This document shows positions 1 to 8,943 of a stretch of DNA of 64,000 nt, piece by piece. The translations under genes were made by a program, and so were the position numbers. The stretch is taken from contig JADKEB010000033.1 of assembly GCA_016718205.1 (NCBI GenBank), positions 62,001 through 126,000 on the forward strand. Reading direction: 5' to 3'. Position 1 is the stretch's first letter. Each line of letters opens with the position of its first letter. The notes under the pieces are model-generated. The model was not told where the DNA came from and ran no database searches. It saw only the letters and a program-made list of their open reading frames with translations. Source of the DNA: Saprospiraceae bacterium. Lineage in GTDB: Bacteria > Bacteroidota > Bacteroidia > Chitinophagales > Saprospiraceae.

Positions 1-127
1 ATATTTCATTTGTATACATTTATGAAATGAGTTGAATGTGTAAATTTATATAACTTGATGACCAAAGAAACCTTGCGTATACTGTTATTAAGTTCAAAAT
101 ATATCAAATGTACTCACTTTTTTGCAA

Positions 128-162
128 AAAAAAGCCACACTTTTTTCAAGCATGGCTTTTTT
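128..162 (-). terminator. Rho-independent terminator of the propeller protein gene
   Basis: A perfect 10-bp inverted repeat (AAAAAAGCCA with TGGCTTTTTT) with a 15-nt loop sits about 45 bp past the stop codon of the leftmost gene. On the minus strand the hairpin ends in a run of T. Confidence 0.75.
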
Positions 163-206
163 AATGTTATTAGTTGAAAATGACTTATTATAATCCCTGA
201 GTCTTT

Positions 207-3200
207 TTAGGCACCGGCAACTTCGCGAGCCATAATCTTTTTAGGTATTTTGGCTTTTTCGAGCACTTTATTCAGGTCTTCGGACTTCTTCACAGACATC
301 TCAACCTTTGTTTTTGCTTCATTCAGCTTTTTACTTAGCAAACTTAAATTTGCAAGTTGAGCACCTGAAGGTTTACCTGCATATCCGGCCACTTCTCCAT
401 ACAAAGCTGCTATTTTTTCTCTAAGTTCAGGTTCAGCGGCGCCCACATAGTTGTCGCCTTTTGTGACTACAAGTGTACTTCTTAAAGCTTCGATTTCTTT
501 TATATAGCCATCTAAATTCAGTTGTTTTGAAAGTTTTTTATCTTTGATCAATGGTTTTAGCTCTTCTGCTGTTTTTTGCAACATATCAAGTCTGTCCACT
601 TCAAAGGCTAAAACTTCATTCATTTGGTATAATTCCATACCTTTTTCATCTTTCAGTTTTCTGTCAGCTTCGGAATGTATGGAGTTTTCATCGTATTTGA
701 TTTCAATTTCCTGGTTAAACTCTTTATTACCTTTTGTGATTTTTACATTATATTTACCTGCCGGTACTGTAAGTCCTGAAAATGCGCCAAATGTAAATGT
801 TTTTCCTTTAGCAGTCTTGGGAGGAGGCAGGACGTAGTTCCACAGAACTTCATTGATTCCTTTGCTCTTACCTGGGACAAGATCTGCAACTTTTTTTCCT
901 TCATTATCAAAAATTTCCATTGTCATCTTGCCAAAAGTGTGCCTTTTATTCATAAAATACACAATTTTTGCTGCTGAAGTAGGGTTGTCACCTACATATT
1001 CACCTACATTTGGAAAGTTTTGAAATGATGCACTTTCATTGATGGTCGCAGGTTTTACTGTTATGAAATCCAACTCTTTTTCAAGGGCTTCTTCAGTAAT
1101 TGCCCTAAGTGGCGTGACATCATCTATAATAATAATACCACGGCCGTGAGTAGCCATAACAAGGGCATTTTCAGTCTGTTGAATTGCTAAATAATGCACT
1201 GCAACCGGTGGCATATTGTTTTCAAATTTTGCCCAGTTTTGCCCTCCATCCACAGTAACATACAAGCCAAACTCAGTACCCAAGTATAACAAATTTTTGT
1301 TTTTTGGGTCTTCTTTGATACACCTTGCAAAAATAGGGATCTGACTATTGACCACAGATGACCAGGACTTTCCTAAATCTGTAGTTTTCATGACATATGG
1401 CTTCATATCATTTTGTGTATGACCATCAAAGACCACAAAAGCAGTATTGACATCAAAATTGGAAGGTTCGATAAAATAAGTCCATGTGTTTTTTGGTACA
1501 CCTTTGATATTGGATGTTACATTTGTCCATGATTTACCTCCATCTGTAGTGACCTGCACATTGCCGTCGTCTGTACCTGCCCAAATGACATTTTTATCGA
1601 TAGGTGACTCATTGATCGTAAAAACAGTGCAGTGATTTTCTGCACCGGAATTATCTGCACTCAATCCACCGGATTCTTCCTGCATTTGTTTTGTGGGGTC
1701 ATTTGTAGTAAGATCCGGTGATAGTTTGCGCCATGTCTCGCCTCTGTCATCTGATACGTGGATAAACTGGCTGCCCACGTAAACTCTGTCAGGGAAATGC
1801 AGGCTAGTCGTCAAGGGTGCATTCCAGTTGAATCTCAGTTTTGGGTCTCCATCTTCGGCATAAGGTTTTATAGTTTTAGCCTGACTTTTTGCTACGTCCA
1901 CCCGCCAGATATTTTCAGCTCCCTGCATTTCAGAATAAACTGTATTGGGATCTGATGGATGAGGATATACTCTGAAACCATCACCGTATCCCACAGAAAT
2001 CCAGTCACTATTTTTAATTCCTCCCGGTCGTTTACTTGGACCTACCCATGATCCGTTGTCCTGCAAGCCACCATATACCCAATAAGGTTTACGGTTGTCT
2101 GTGGATACATGATAAAATTGTGACAATGGAAGTCCTTTGACCATTTCCCAAACTGAACCTCCATCCCATGATCTGTAAACGCCTCCGTCTGTACCAACAA
2201 CAATTTTGTTGGAATCATGCGGGTCAAATATGAAATCGTGAAAATCAGAATGAATGCCACCTCCGATACTTCGGAAGGTTTTTCCGCCATCCTTACTTAT
2301 ATAGCCTTGAAGTCCGGCCTTGAGTATTATATCGGGGTTTTTTGGATCAATCACAATTCTTGAAAAATAAAAAGGTCTGATCACCAATTCAAAATCACCA
2401 TTCAGTTTTTTCCATGATGCACCTGCATCCTCTGATCTGTAAAGCCCTTTATCTTCGGATTTTTCGGTTTCAAGAACAGCATACACTATGGATGGTTTTG
2501 ACGGTGCAATGGCTACCGTGATCCTGCCAAGCTTTCCGGATGGAAATCCATTGTGGATTTTATTCCATGTTTTACCACCATCAAGAGACTTGTATAAGGC
2601 AGAGTTGTTACCACCTGAATTGAACGAATATCCTGTTCTTCTGAATTCCCAAAAAGCGGCGTACATGATATCAGGATTGGTAGGATCCATGACTAACTCA
2701 GAGCAGCCTGTGGTATTGTTGATAAAAAATATTTTATTCCAGGTTTTTCCACCATCATTGGTTTTATAAACTCCACGGTCTTCACTATCGCCCCATAAAG
2801 CTCCTAAAACTCCCACATACACTTCGTTGGAATTTTTTGGATGGACTATGATATTAGAAATTCTCTCTGATTTGGCCAAGCCCATATTGGTCCAATTCTG
2901 GCCGCCGTCCTTGGATTTGTAAATGCCATCTCCGACACTCACACTGTTTCTTGTCCATGTCTCACCGGATCCTACCCAAATGGTTTTATCAGGGTCACTT
3001 GGATCAAGGGCTATGGCACCTATACATTGAGTATGTTTGTCAAATATTGGGTTGAATGTAATTCCGGCATTATTTGTCTGCCAAACGCCACCACCGGCAG
3101 CGGCAACATAAAATATTTTAGAGTCTTTTGGGTGAGCTTCAAGGTCTACCACTCTGCCACTCATCACTGCAGGTCCTATCTGTCTGGCTTTGACTGCTCC

Positions 3201-3296
3201 AAAAATTTCATCACTTTTCAGCGGTATTGCTTTTTGTGAAATCAGAGCATTTGAAAATATAAATATGAATATAAAGGTATAATAAATTGGCTTCAT
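207..3296 (-). CDS. Secreted VPS10/sortilin-like BNR propeller protein
   Basis: About 1029 residues, exported and probably periplasmic or cell-surface. I chose the start at 3296 (MKPIYYTFIFIF) because it opens a clear signal peptide ending near LISQ; the upstream in-frame ATG adds 17 residues without such a signal. Residues about 40-720 hold many BNR/Asp-box repeats (S-x-D-x-G-x-T-W, such as KSKDGGQNWT, KTNDGGKTWN, RSEDAGASWK), which build the ten-bladed VPS10-type propeller seen in Bacteroidota annotated as 'glycosyl hydrolase' or 'sortilin-like'. The last 300 residues form a beta-domain followed by a helical tail. No catalytic residues can be assigned, so a glycosidase function is not supported by the sequence. 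No T9SS sorting domain is visible at the C-terminus. Monocistronic with its own terminator. Confidence 0.85.
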   Translation of the reverse strand: MKPIYYTFIFIFIFSNALISQKAIPLKSDEIFGAVKARQIGPAVMSGRVVDLEAHPKDSKIFYVAAAGGGVWQTNNAGITFNPIFDKHTQCIGAIALDPSDPDKTIWVGSGETWTRNSVSVGDGIYKSKDGGQNWTNMGLAKSERISNIIVHPKNSNEVYVGVLGALWGDSEDRGVYKTNDGGKTWNKIFFINNTTGCSELVMDPTNPDIMYAAFWEFRRTGYSFNSGGNNSALYKSLDGGKTWNKIHNGFPSGKLGRITVAIAPSKPSIVYAVLETEKSEDKGLYRSEDAGASWKKLNGDFELVIRPFYFSRIVIDPKNPDIILKAGLQGYISKDGGKTFRSIGGGIHSDFHDFIFDPHDSNKIVVGTDGGVYRSWDGGSVWEMVKGLPLSQFYHVSTDNRKPYWVYGGLQDNGSWVGPSKRPGGIKNSDWISVGYGDGFRVYPHPSDPNTVYSEMQGAENIWRVDVAKSQAKTIKPYAEDGDPKLRFNWNAPLTTSLHFPDRVYVGSQFIHVSDDRGETWRKLSPDLTTNDPTKQMQEESGGLSADNSGAENHCTVFTINESPIDKNVIWAGTDDGNVQVTTDGGKSWTNVTSNIKGVPKNTWTYFIEPSNFDVNTAFVVFDGHTQNDMKPYVMKTTDLGKSWSSVVNSQIPIFARCIKEDPKNKNLLYLGTEFGLYVTVDGGQNWAKFENNMPPVAVHYLAIQQTENALVMATHGRGIIIIDDVTPLRAITEEALEKELDFITVKPATINESASFQNFPNVGEYVGDNPTSAAKIVYFMNKRHTFGKMTMEIFDNEGKKVADLVPGKSKGINEVLWNYVLPPPKTAKGKTFTFGAFSGLTVPAGKYNVKITKGNKEFNQEIEIKYDENSIHSEADRKLKDEKGMELYQMNEVLAFEVDRLDMLQKTAEELKPLIKDKKLSKQLNLDGYIKEIEALRSTLVVTKGDNYVGAAEPELREKIAALYGEVAGYAGKPSGAQLANLSLLSKKLNEAKTKVEMSVKKSEDLNKVLEKAKIPKKIMAREVAGA

Positions 3297-3369
3297 AAAA
3301 ATTGTATTTTGGAATTGAGAATTGTAAAATAAAAAGATAACTACCATAAAATTAGGTAGTTATCTTTAA

Positions 3370-3423
3370 GAGTGTGTTTAAATTTGCCGCTTGGAGCCAA
3401 ATGATAAAAGTTTAAACATACTC
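3370..3423. mobile_element. 54-bp internally deleted MITE of the GAGTATG family
   Basis: Starts GAGTGTGTTTAAA and ends TTTAAACATACTC, bounded by TAA target duplications (3367-3369 and 3424-3426). The internal CTTGGAGCCAAATGATAAAAG is the same subterminal sequence as in the 259-bp MITEs at 11157 and 13538, so this is a short deletion derivative. It lies between the two minus-strand genes. Confidence 0.85.
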
Positions 3424-3444
3424 TAAGATAGTAAAAAATTATTA

Positions 3445-4194
3445 TTAATTTCCTTCCGGAAACTTAAATACGCTGTCATCGATGGCCACATTCAGCTCAA
3501 TGGTCTTCACAGAAATGCTGGCTTGTGTAGTTCCTTCAAATTTTTGATCCATTGTGAAAGGCATCATTAAACCATTGACTTCTTGATAATCTGACATGAC
3601 CGTTTCAGAAGATTTACCTTTGGCCGGACCTTTTTTTACCACATTTCGTACCATGATGGGGACAAAGTTTTCTTTGTCAAAAAAGTAAACAGATGCGTTT
3701 TCCTCTTCTTTGCCGTCAATCATGACTGGTTTTTTTGTTAATTTGATTTTGAAACAATCTGTTCCTTCTACGGTTTCAGAACCTTGAAGTTCCACATTGT
3801 ATCCTTTTTCTTTATATTTTAAAAACGGATCAGGAAAGTCGCCAACTTCAGATTTTGTAATGGCATTGTCTTCAGCTTCCATTTTTTCGGCTTTCATAGT
3901 CATAAAGTTAGTCTGCCAACCGGTTTCACCATCAAAAGCAGGTTGAACTATGGAAAGTCCCTGGAAAGTTATTTCAATTTTTTGCTTCATAGGTTTTGAA
4001 AGCATAACAGCAGGCAATTCCATGCCTTGGGTTTTAACCAGGACTGCCGATTTCATCGAAGTGATTTTAGACCAGGCATCTCGACCTCCGGTACTTTCAA
4101 AATATTTGTTGATGATTTCATCAGCAGTCTGAGCAAATATACAATGACCTATGATCATAAAAGATCCGAAAAATAGCATTTTTTTGAAATTCAT
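3445..4194 (-). CDS. Secreted LolA-like outer-membrane lipoprotein-sorting domain protein
   Basis: 249 residues with a signal peptide (MNFKKMLFFGSFMIIGHCIFAQ) followed by TADEIINKYFESTGGRDAW, the usual opening of Bacteroidota proteins annotated as outer membrane lipoprotein-sorting protein. The rest is a beta-rich half-barrel-like sequence with alternating hydrophobic strands (YFFDKENFVPIMVRNV, LMMPFTMDQKFEGT), compatible with the LolA/LolB fold that binds lipid or lipoprotein acyl chains in the periplasm. It is not close to canonical LolA, so the exact cargo is unknown. The start at 4194 is the only one giving a complete signal peptide. A mini-MITE separates it from the downstream propeller gene. 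Confidence 0.75.
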   Translation of the reverse strand: MNFKKMLFFGSFMIIGHCIFAQTADEIINKYFESTGGRDAWSKITSMKSAVLVKTQGMELPAVMLSKPMKQKIEITFQGLSIVQPAFDGETGWQTNFMTMKAEKMEAEDNAITKSEVGDFPDPFLKYKEKGYNVELQGSETVEGTDCFKIKLTKKPVMIDGKEEENASVYFFDKENFVPIMVRNVVKKGPAKGKSSETVMSDYQEVNGLMMPFTMDQKFEGTTQASISVKTIELNVAIDDSVFKFPEGN

Positions 4195-4498
4195 TTTTTT
4201 TAATTGTTTTTAGAAGATGATAAATAATGTGATTTAAACTCGTCATAAACATATACTCATGTAAATTAGTTCTCAAAAGTGATGAATTGTCTTCAGTCCA
4301 GATATAAAAATCGACAAACAATCAATTATTCAGGACTTACTGATATTTAAGATGATAAACAGGATTGAAATTGTTCTTTAAAATATCCCATCCCTAAAAT
4401 GGCTTAAAAGAAGTTCCCTACACTGTTTTTTGTACATTATTTATCATCATAACTCATTAAGCTTTGATGTGATGTAAGAAATGGATTGCTCCTTTTTA
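4195..4498. other. Intergenic, no gene seen
   Basis: AT-rich spacer upstream of the LolA-like gene and downstream of the SRAP gene. I see no conserved RNA, repeat or credible ORF. Confidence 0.5.
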
Positions 4499-5215
4499 TC
4501 AAAAGAATAAACTTGTCTGAATTGGTTTCGGGGCATTTTTTACGGGTTCTATAAGAGAAGGCTCATTTATTCTGACATTATTTACTTTATCAGATACCGG
4601 ATATGCTTCCATATTTTCAGAAGGGTAGGGTATTAATGATTGGATTACCTCATGTGGTTTAATATCTGGATCCAGCCAGAGTTTTTCGTTTTCTGGATGC
4701 AGAATTGCCGGCATCCTGTTATGTATTTGCTCCATCAAGGTATTAGGAGGGCCAGTGATCACAGTAAAAGTGTATATAAGTTCTCCTGTTATGGGAGATT
4801 TCCAGCAATCCCACAAACCGGCCACGGCAAATATGGCTTGGTCTTTTGTGACGATTCTGAAAGGTACTTTATTTTTTCCTTCTGTCTTCCATTCATAAAA
4901 TCCATCCATAGGGACAATACACCTTTTTGAGTTCAACAGTGATTTGAAAGCAGTCTTTTCCGCAATTGTTTCTATCCTGGCATTGATCATCTTAGCACCT
5001 GATTTATTGTCTTTTGACCAAAAAGGCACGAGTCCCCATTTGAATAAGTGGAAGTGGTTTGGGTCTTGGGATGTAATGACCGGATGCATGTGAGTAGGAG
5101 CGACGTTAAAATTGGGCAGAGGGTTGTACCTTTCCAGTTCTTCACTGTAAAAAGTCGCTTTAAATCGTTCTTCGATTTCTTTTTCGGTCTTAGTGAGGGA
5201 AGATCTTCCACACAT
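4499..5215 (-). CDS. yedK: SRAP (HMCES/YedK) abasic-site DNA-protein crosslink protein
   Basis: 238 residues. The family forms a covalent thiazolidine link between Cys2 and abasic sites in single-stranded DNA, shielding them from cleavage. All hallmarks are visible: MCGR at the N-terminus (Cys2 exposed after Met removal), the NxAPT segment (FNVAPTHMHPVI), MINARIETI, the catalytic Glu in MDGFYEWK, and the His in HNRMPAIL. Length is normal for the family. It stands 26 bp downstream of the SPOR gene on the same strand and may be cotranscribed; no SOS operator is recognisable. Older names call it a SOS-associated peptidase. Confidence 0.95.
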   Translation of the reverse strand: MCGRSSLTKTEKEIEERFKATFYSEELERYNPLPNFNVAPTHMHPVITSQDPNHFHLFKWGLVPFWSKDNKSGAKMINARIETIAEKTAFKSLLNSKRCIVPMDGFYEWKTEGKNKVPFRIVTKDQAIFAVAGLWDCWKSPITGELIYTFTVITGPPNTLMEQIHNRMPAILHPENEKLWLDPDIKPHEVIQSLIPYPSENMEAYPVSDKVNNVRINEPSLIEPVKNAPKPIQTSLFF

Positions 5216-5241
5216 TCTTGAATATCATTTCAAATCAATAT

Positions 5242-5877
5242 TCATCTTGTTTTCACAAAACAATCGATTCCGTTTTTCTTTAATGATGCAGATGCCTTTT
5301 GAGCATCAGCCTGTGAAGAAAACTGTGCTGCAATGGCTGAATGGTAACCAGACCCGTCAAATATAGTCACCTTTGCATTGGTATACCCGATTTTTTTTAA
5401 CTTTTGCACCATTTTATCTGCATTTTCTTTAAGAAGATAACTGCCGCAAATGACCATAAAACTACCTCCGTCTCCGATGTTTGGTTTTGTGTTTACAGTA
5501 GAAACCTTTGTTTTAGCTTTGGTGTCTGAATTTACATTGATTTTTTTTACTGGTTCTGTAGCCTTGGTATTTTCTATCTTTGTTTTGAGTGGATTAGCCG
5601 TTTCATTATCCCCTTTGAGTGCATTTACTTTTTTATCAATATCATTGTAATCGATGATTTCACCATCCAAGTCATCATCCGACAATGAATCGCTGTCAGT
5701 CGCTCCTACAGTAAGAATAGAATCAGCAAATTCTGAATCCAGTGCATTATTTTGAACGGCAACCTTATCGTCAGAATTATTTTCTTTTTCTGATTCTGAT
5801 TTTATTATTGCAGTAATCCAAAAATATAATACAAGGATGAAAAATGCATATATTGAAATCCTTAATAATCTACCCAT
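5242..5877 (-). CDS. SPOR-domain membrane protein
   Basis: 211 residues. Residues about 5-25 form one transmembrane helix (ISIYAFFILVLYFWITAII), followed by an acidic, low-complexity periplasmic linker of about 110 residues, then a C-terminal SPOR domain (about 138-211: SFMVICGSYLLKENADKM, QKLKKIGYTNAKV, AAQFSSQADAQKASASL). SPOR domains bind denuded peptidoglycan glycan strands, usually at division septa, so a division-site or cell-wall role is likely (inference). Topology is type II with a short cytoplasmic tail. No partner division genes are adjacent. Confidence 0.85.
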   Translation of the reverse strand: MGRLLRISIYAFFILVLYFWITAIIKSESEKENNSDDKVAVQNNALDSEFADSILTVGATDSDSLSDDDLDGEIIDYNDIDKKVNALKGDNETANPLKTKIENTKATEPVKKINVNSDTKAKTKVSTVNTKPNIGDGGSFMVICGSYLLKENADKMVQKLKKIGYTNAKVTIFDGSGYHSAIAAQFSSQADAQKASASLKKNGIDCFVKTR

Positions 5878-6096
5878 GCTGCATTTTTGTAAGTTATGTT
5901 CAAAAGATATTAGACTATGCCCGCAAAGGCGGATGATTCGTATTTAGATGCATCAACTGATGCGGTATTAAAATAATAAAAATTATACGGTTCATGTCAC
6001 TAAATGTATAGAAATCCAAACTTTAAGTCAAAGTTATAGAATTTTTCAAAATAGAAGCACATATGTTTGATAAAAATATCAAAAGCAAGATTCATG

Positions 6097-6828
6097 TTAC
6101 AGTTTAATCCATTTTTCCATTTGGTTGATTACAGCCAGAATGTCCTTTGGCAACGGTGATACGAACTCAAGCTTTTCTTTGTTCACAGGATGTATCAGGA
6201 TTATTTTTTCTGCATGAAGTGGTTGCCTCGTTATCAGAGGTTTTTCTTCTTCAAATTTACTAAGGTTAAATTTTTTTTGTTTGATTTCAGATAGGAAAAA
6301 AGCTTCTCTATTACCGTATAGCGGATCTACAATCAATGGATTGCCCAAGTATTGCATGTGTACGCGTATCTGATGCGTCCGACCTGTATAAATTCTGATA
6401 TAGAGCAGAGAATAGGATTTGAAATTTTTGACTATTTTATAATCAGTGATGGATTCTTTGCCTCTTGGATGCGCCAGCATTTTACCTCTTGTGACGGTCG
6501 ATTCTGCTAGTGGGACATCGATTCTGCCGCTTTCAGGTGATGGTACTCCGTCAGTAATGGCATAATAGTATTTTTCAACTTCCCGGGACTGAAATGCTAC
6601 CGAAAGGATTTTATGGCTTTCTGCATTTTTAGCAAATACATTAACTCCACTTGTAAACTTATCCAATCTATGAACAGGAATAATTTCAGGGTGTAACTTT
6701 TTTAACATTCCGGAAAGATTGGGTATTTGCGGATTGAACCTATCCTGGATAGTCAATACGCCAGCCGGCTTGTCAACAACAAGCAAATCATCATCTTCAA
6801 AAATAATTTTAAGGTCTTTAAAATTCAA
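6097..6828 (-). CDS. RluA-family 23S rRNA/tRNA pseudouridine synthase
   Basis: 243 residues. Contains the RluA-family core: EDDDLLVVDKPAGVLT near the N-terminus, the catalytic motif HRLDKFTSG with the nucleophilic Asp (about residue 57), and the later GRTHQIRVHMQYLGNPLIVD block. There is no N-terminal S4 domain, so it is the short RluA/RluC-like type; the target uridine cannot be told from sequence. The gene begins 6 bp after the stop of the RibF-glycosyltransferase fusion, so the two are almost certainly one transcript. Confidence 0.9.
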   Translation of the reverse strand: MNFKDLKIIFEDDDLLVVDKPAGVLTIQDRFNPQIPNLSGMLKKLHPEIIPVHRLDKFTSGVNVFAKNAESHKILSVAFQSREVEKYYYAITDGVPSPESGRIDVPLAESTVTRGKMLAHPRGKESITDYKIVKNFKSYSLLYIRIYTGRTHQIRVHMQYLGNPLIVDPLYGNREAFFLSEIKQKKFNLSKFEEEKPLITRQPLHAEKIILIHPVNKEKLEFVSPLPKDILAVINQMEKWIKL

Positions 6829-6834
6829 AACAAA

Positions 6835-8823
6835 TCAGAAATTCAGGTCAGTAAATTTTTTTATCCTTTCGATATAATATTTCCAGACTATGGATCCAAA
6901 AAATATACCGTTCAGATCGGGTTTGTTAATTTTATTCCGAAATATAAGATTCTGTTCCAGATTTCGCCGTTCAAATACCAATGGCAAGTGTTTGTAATAT
7001 GACATGTGAGCCTTTATGATAGCAATAGTAGACCTAAACTTACCGTCTAATAAAAATTTCAGACCAGCTATGCCATCCAGTATAAGCTTAGCTGGAATAA
7101 GCCATAAGAGATTGATGAGGTGTTCGTTTTTAGTTAAGAGATAAAGGTTGTTTCTGAAGTTCAGAAAGTCCTTTTTAGGATTATTATAATCTAAGGTTCC
7201 TCCACCTAAATGATACACCTTACTTGTGCTAATACATTTGATGTTGTAGCCGGCTTGTCTGAATCTCCAGCAAAGATCAATTTCTTCCTGATGTGCAAAA
7301 AAACTTCCATCAAATCCACCTAAGGATTTAAAAACTTTTGTTCTGCAAACTAATGCCGCACCACTAGCCCAAAATATTTCTGCATTGTCCTCATATTGAT
7401 TTTCGTTGAACTCAACATGGTTGAATATGCGCCCTCTGCAAAATGGGAAACCAAATACATCAATATAACCGCCGGCAGCACCTGCATATTCAAATTTGGT
7501 TTTATCCTCCATGGATAATATCATGGGTTGCACTATACCTAATTCTTTGTCAGCCTCAAGTGCTTCAATGATAGGGTCAAGCCAATTTTCTGTAACTAAA
7601 ACATCTGAATTAATGATCACTACATAATCAGTATGGACATCTTTGAGACCTTTATTATATCCATCAGCAAACCCATAGTTTTTTGATAGTTCAGCAACTC
7701 TGATTTCCGGATACCACTCCTTTACAAAATCAACTGAGAGGTCTTCAGATTTATTGTCAATAACCAAAATGTCAAACTCATATTTTTCTGATGAAAACTC
7801 AATCATTGGAAGGTATGATTCCAGTAATTCCGACCCATTATAGTTGAGTATCGCAATAGTGACTATTGGATGTTTTTTGTCAAAAGTTTTTAGAGAGTCC
7901 AGTGCGATAATGGCATTTTTTTCATCTATGGCCAATTGTTCTTTCAACTGATCCAAACTATCAAACTTAAGATCGTTGCGAAGATATTTTATAATATTGA
8001 TCTTGATTGTCTTATCATAGATATTTTGATTGAAGTCAAAGATGTTGATTTCGATATTGATTCCGGCTTGATCTGACACAGTAGGTTTTTTGCCGATATA
8101 CATCATTCCATCAAATTCTTCATCTTCTATTTCGGTTTTGACAGCATAAACTCCTTCCATTGGAATGAGTTTTTCTTTTTCTGAAATATAGAGGTTGGCT
8201 GTTGGATAACCTAATTTCGTACCTAATTTGTCTCCATGAATGACCTTGCCTGTAAGGATATATGGATGATTCAAAAGTAACGAAGCATCTTCAATCTTTC
8301 CTGAAAGGATGGCACTTCTGATTTTCGTACTGCTCACGGTGACTTCATCCACTTCTTGTTTAGGAATTTCTATCACATGAAAATGTCCTGCGCTTTCGTA
8401 GTCTTTAAAAAGGTGGATATCTCCGGCCCTGTTGAGTCCAAATTTATGATCATAACCTATCACGACATATTTGGGATGAAAACAGCCTAAGATGAATTTT
8501 TCAATATATTCTCTGGGAGAAAGTCTTGAAAATTCAAATGTAAAAGGTACTATAACAATATTGCCAATACCTAATGAAGATATATGTCCAATTTTTTCAT
8601 CAAGTGTATTGAGTACTGATAGTCCTTGTTCTCTTGGGTCAACGATTTTTCTCGGGTGTGGAAAAAAAGTGATCACCACACTTTCACCATTGATTTCGTC
8701 GGCCAGAGTTTTAACTCTTGACAATATCTTCTGATGTCCGGCATGCACACCATCGAAAGAACCTATCGTAATGACCGGGTTTTTAAATGCGGGGAGATCG
8801 TTGATATTTTTATATATGTTCAT
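6835..8823 (-). CDS. ribF: RibF (riboflavin kinase/FAD synthetase) fused to a family-2 glycosyltransferase
   Basis: About 662 residues from the ATG at 8823; a further in-frame ATG at 8859 would add 12 unlikely residues. Residues about 1-180 are the FMN adenylyltransferase domain (GSFDGVHAGHQKIL, GYDHKFG, SSTKIRSAILSG). About 180-305 are the riboflavin kinase domain (HGDKLGTKLGYPTANLY, IEINIFDFN). With almost no linker, about 325-662 are a GT-A glycosyltransferase family 2 domain: VTIAILNYNGSELL, VIDNKSED, a DxD-like VIINSDVLV, and the acceptor loop FFAHQEEIDLCWRF. The enzyme would convert riboflavin to FMN and FAD, while the second half transfers a sugar to an unknown acceptor at the membrane. 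Both halves look intact. I know of no functional reason for this fusion. Confidence 0.88.
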   Translation of the reverse strand: MNIYKNINDLPAFKNPVITIGSFDGVHAGHQKILSRVKTLADEINGESVVITFFPHPRKIVDPREQGLSVLNTLDEKIGHISSLGIGNIVIVPFTFEFSRLSPREYIEKFILGCFHPKYVVIGYDHKFGLNRAGDIHLFKDYESAGHFHVIEIPKQEVDEVTVSSTKIRSAILSGKIEDASLLLNHPYILTGKVIHGDKLGTKLGYPTANLYISEKEKLIPMEGVYAVKTEIEDEEFDGMMYIGKKPTVSDQAGINIEINIFDFNQNIYDKTIKINIIKYLRNDLKFDSLDQLKEQLAIDEKNAIIALDSLKTFDKKHPIVTIAILNYNGSELLESYLPMIEFSSEKYEFDILVIDNKSEDLSVDFVKEWYPEIRVAELSKNYGFADGYNKGLKDVHTDYVVIINSDVLVTENWLDPIIEALEADKELGIVQPMILSMEDKTKFEYAGAAGGYIDVFGFPFCRGRIFNHVEFNENQYEDNAEIFWASGAALVCRTKVFKSLGGFDGSFFAHQEEIDLCWRFRQAGYNIKCISTSKVYHLGGGTLDYNNPKKDFLNFRNNLYLLTKNEHLINLLWLIPAKLILDGIAGLKFLLDGKFRSTIAIIKAHMSYYKHLPLVFERRNLEQNLIFRNKINKPDLNGIFFGSIVWKYYIERIKKFTDLNF

Positions 8824-8856
8824 GAAGATCGGGTATCTGAATAGAAATTCAGAAGG

Positions 8857-8864
8857 CAAAATTA
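8857..8864 (-). promoter_or_regulatory. Bacteroidota-type -7 box upstream of ribF fusion
   Basis: Reads TAATTTTG on the minus strand (consensus TAnnTTTG), 34 bp before the chosen start codon. No matching -33 TTG was found at the expected spacing. Confidence 0.45.
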
Positions 8865-8943
8865 TAAATTTTGCTTATATTTTTTAGTCTGTTGGTGAAC
8901 AATTGACAAGTTATTAACCTTATACGTGTGCAAAAAATAATGT

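Noticed and set aside
207..3296. Glycosyl hydrolase call for the propeller protein
   Set aside because: Only Asp-box propeller repeats are visible; sialidase catalytic residues cannot be identified.
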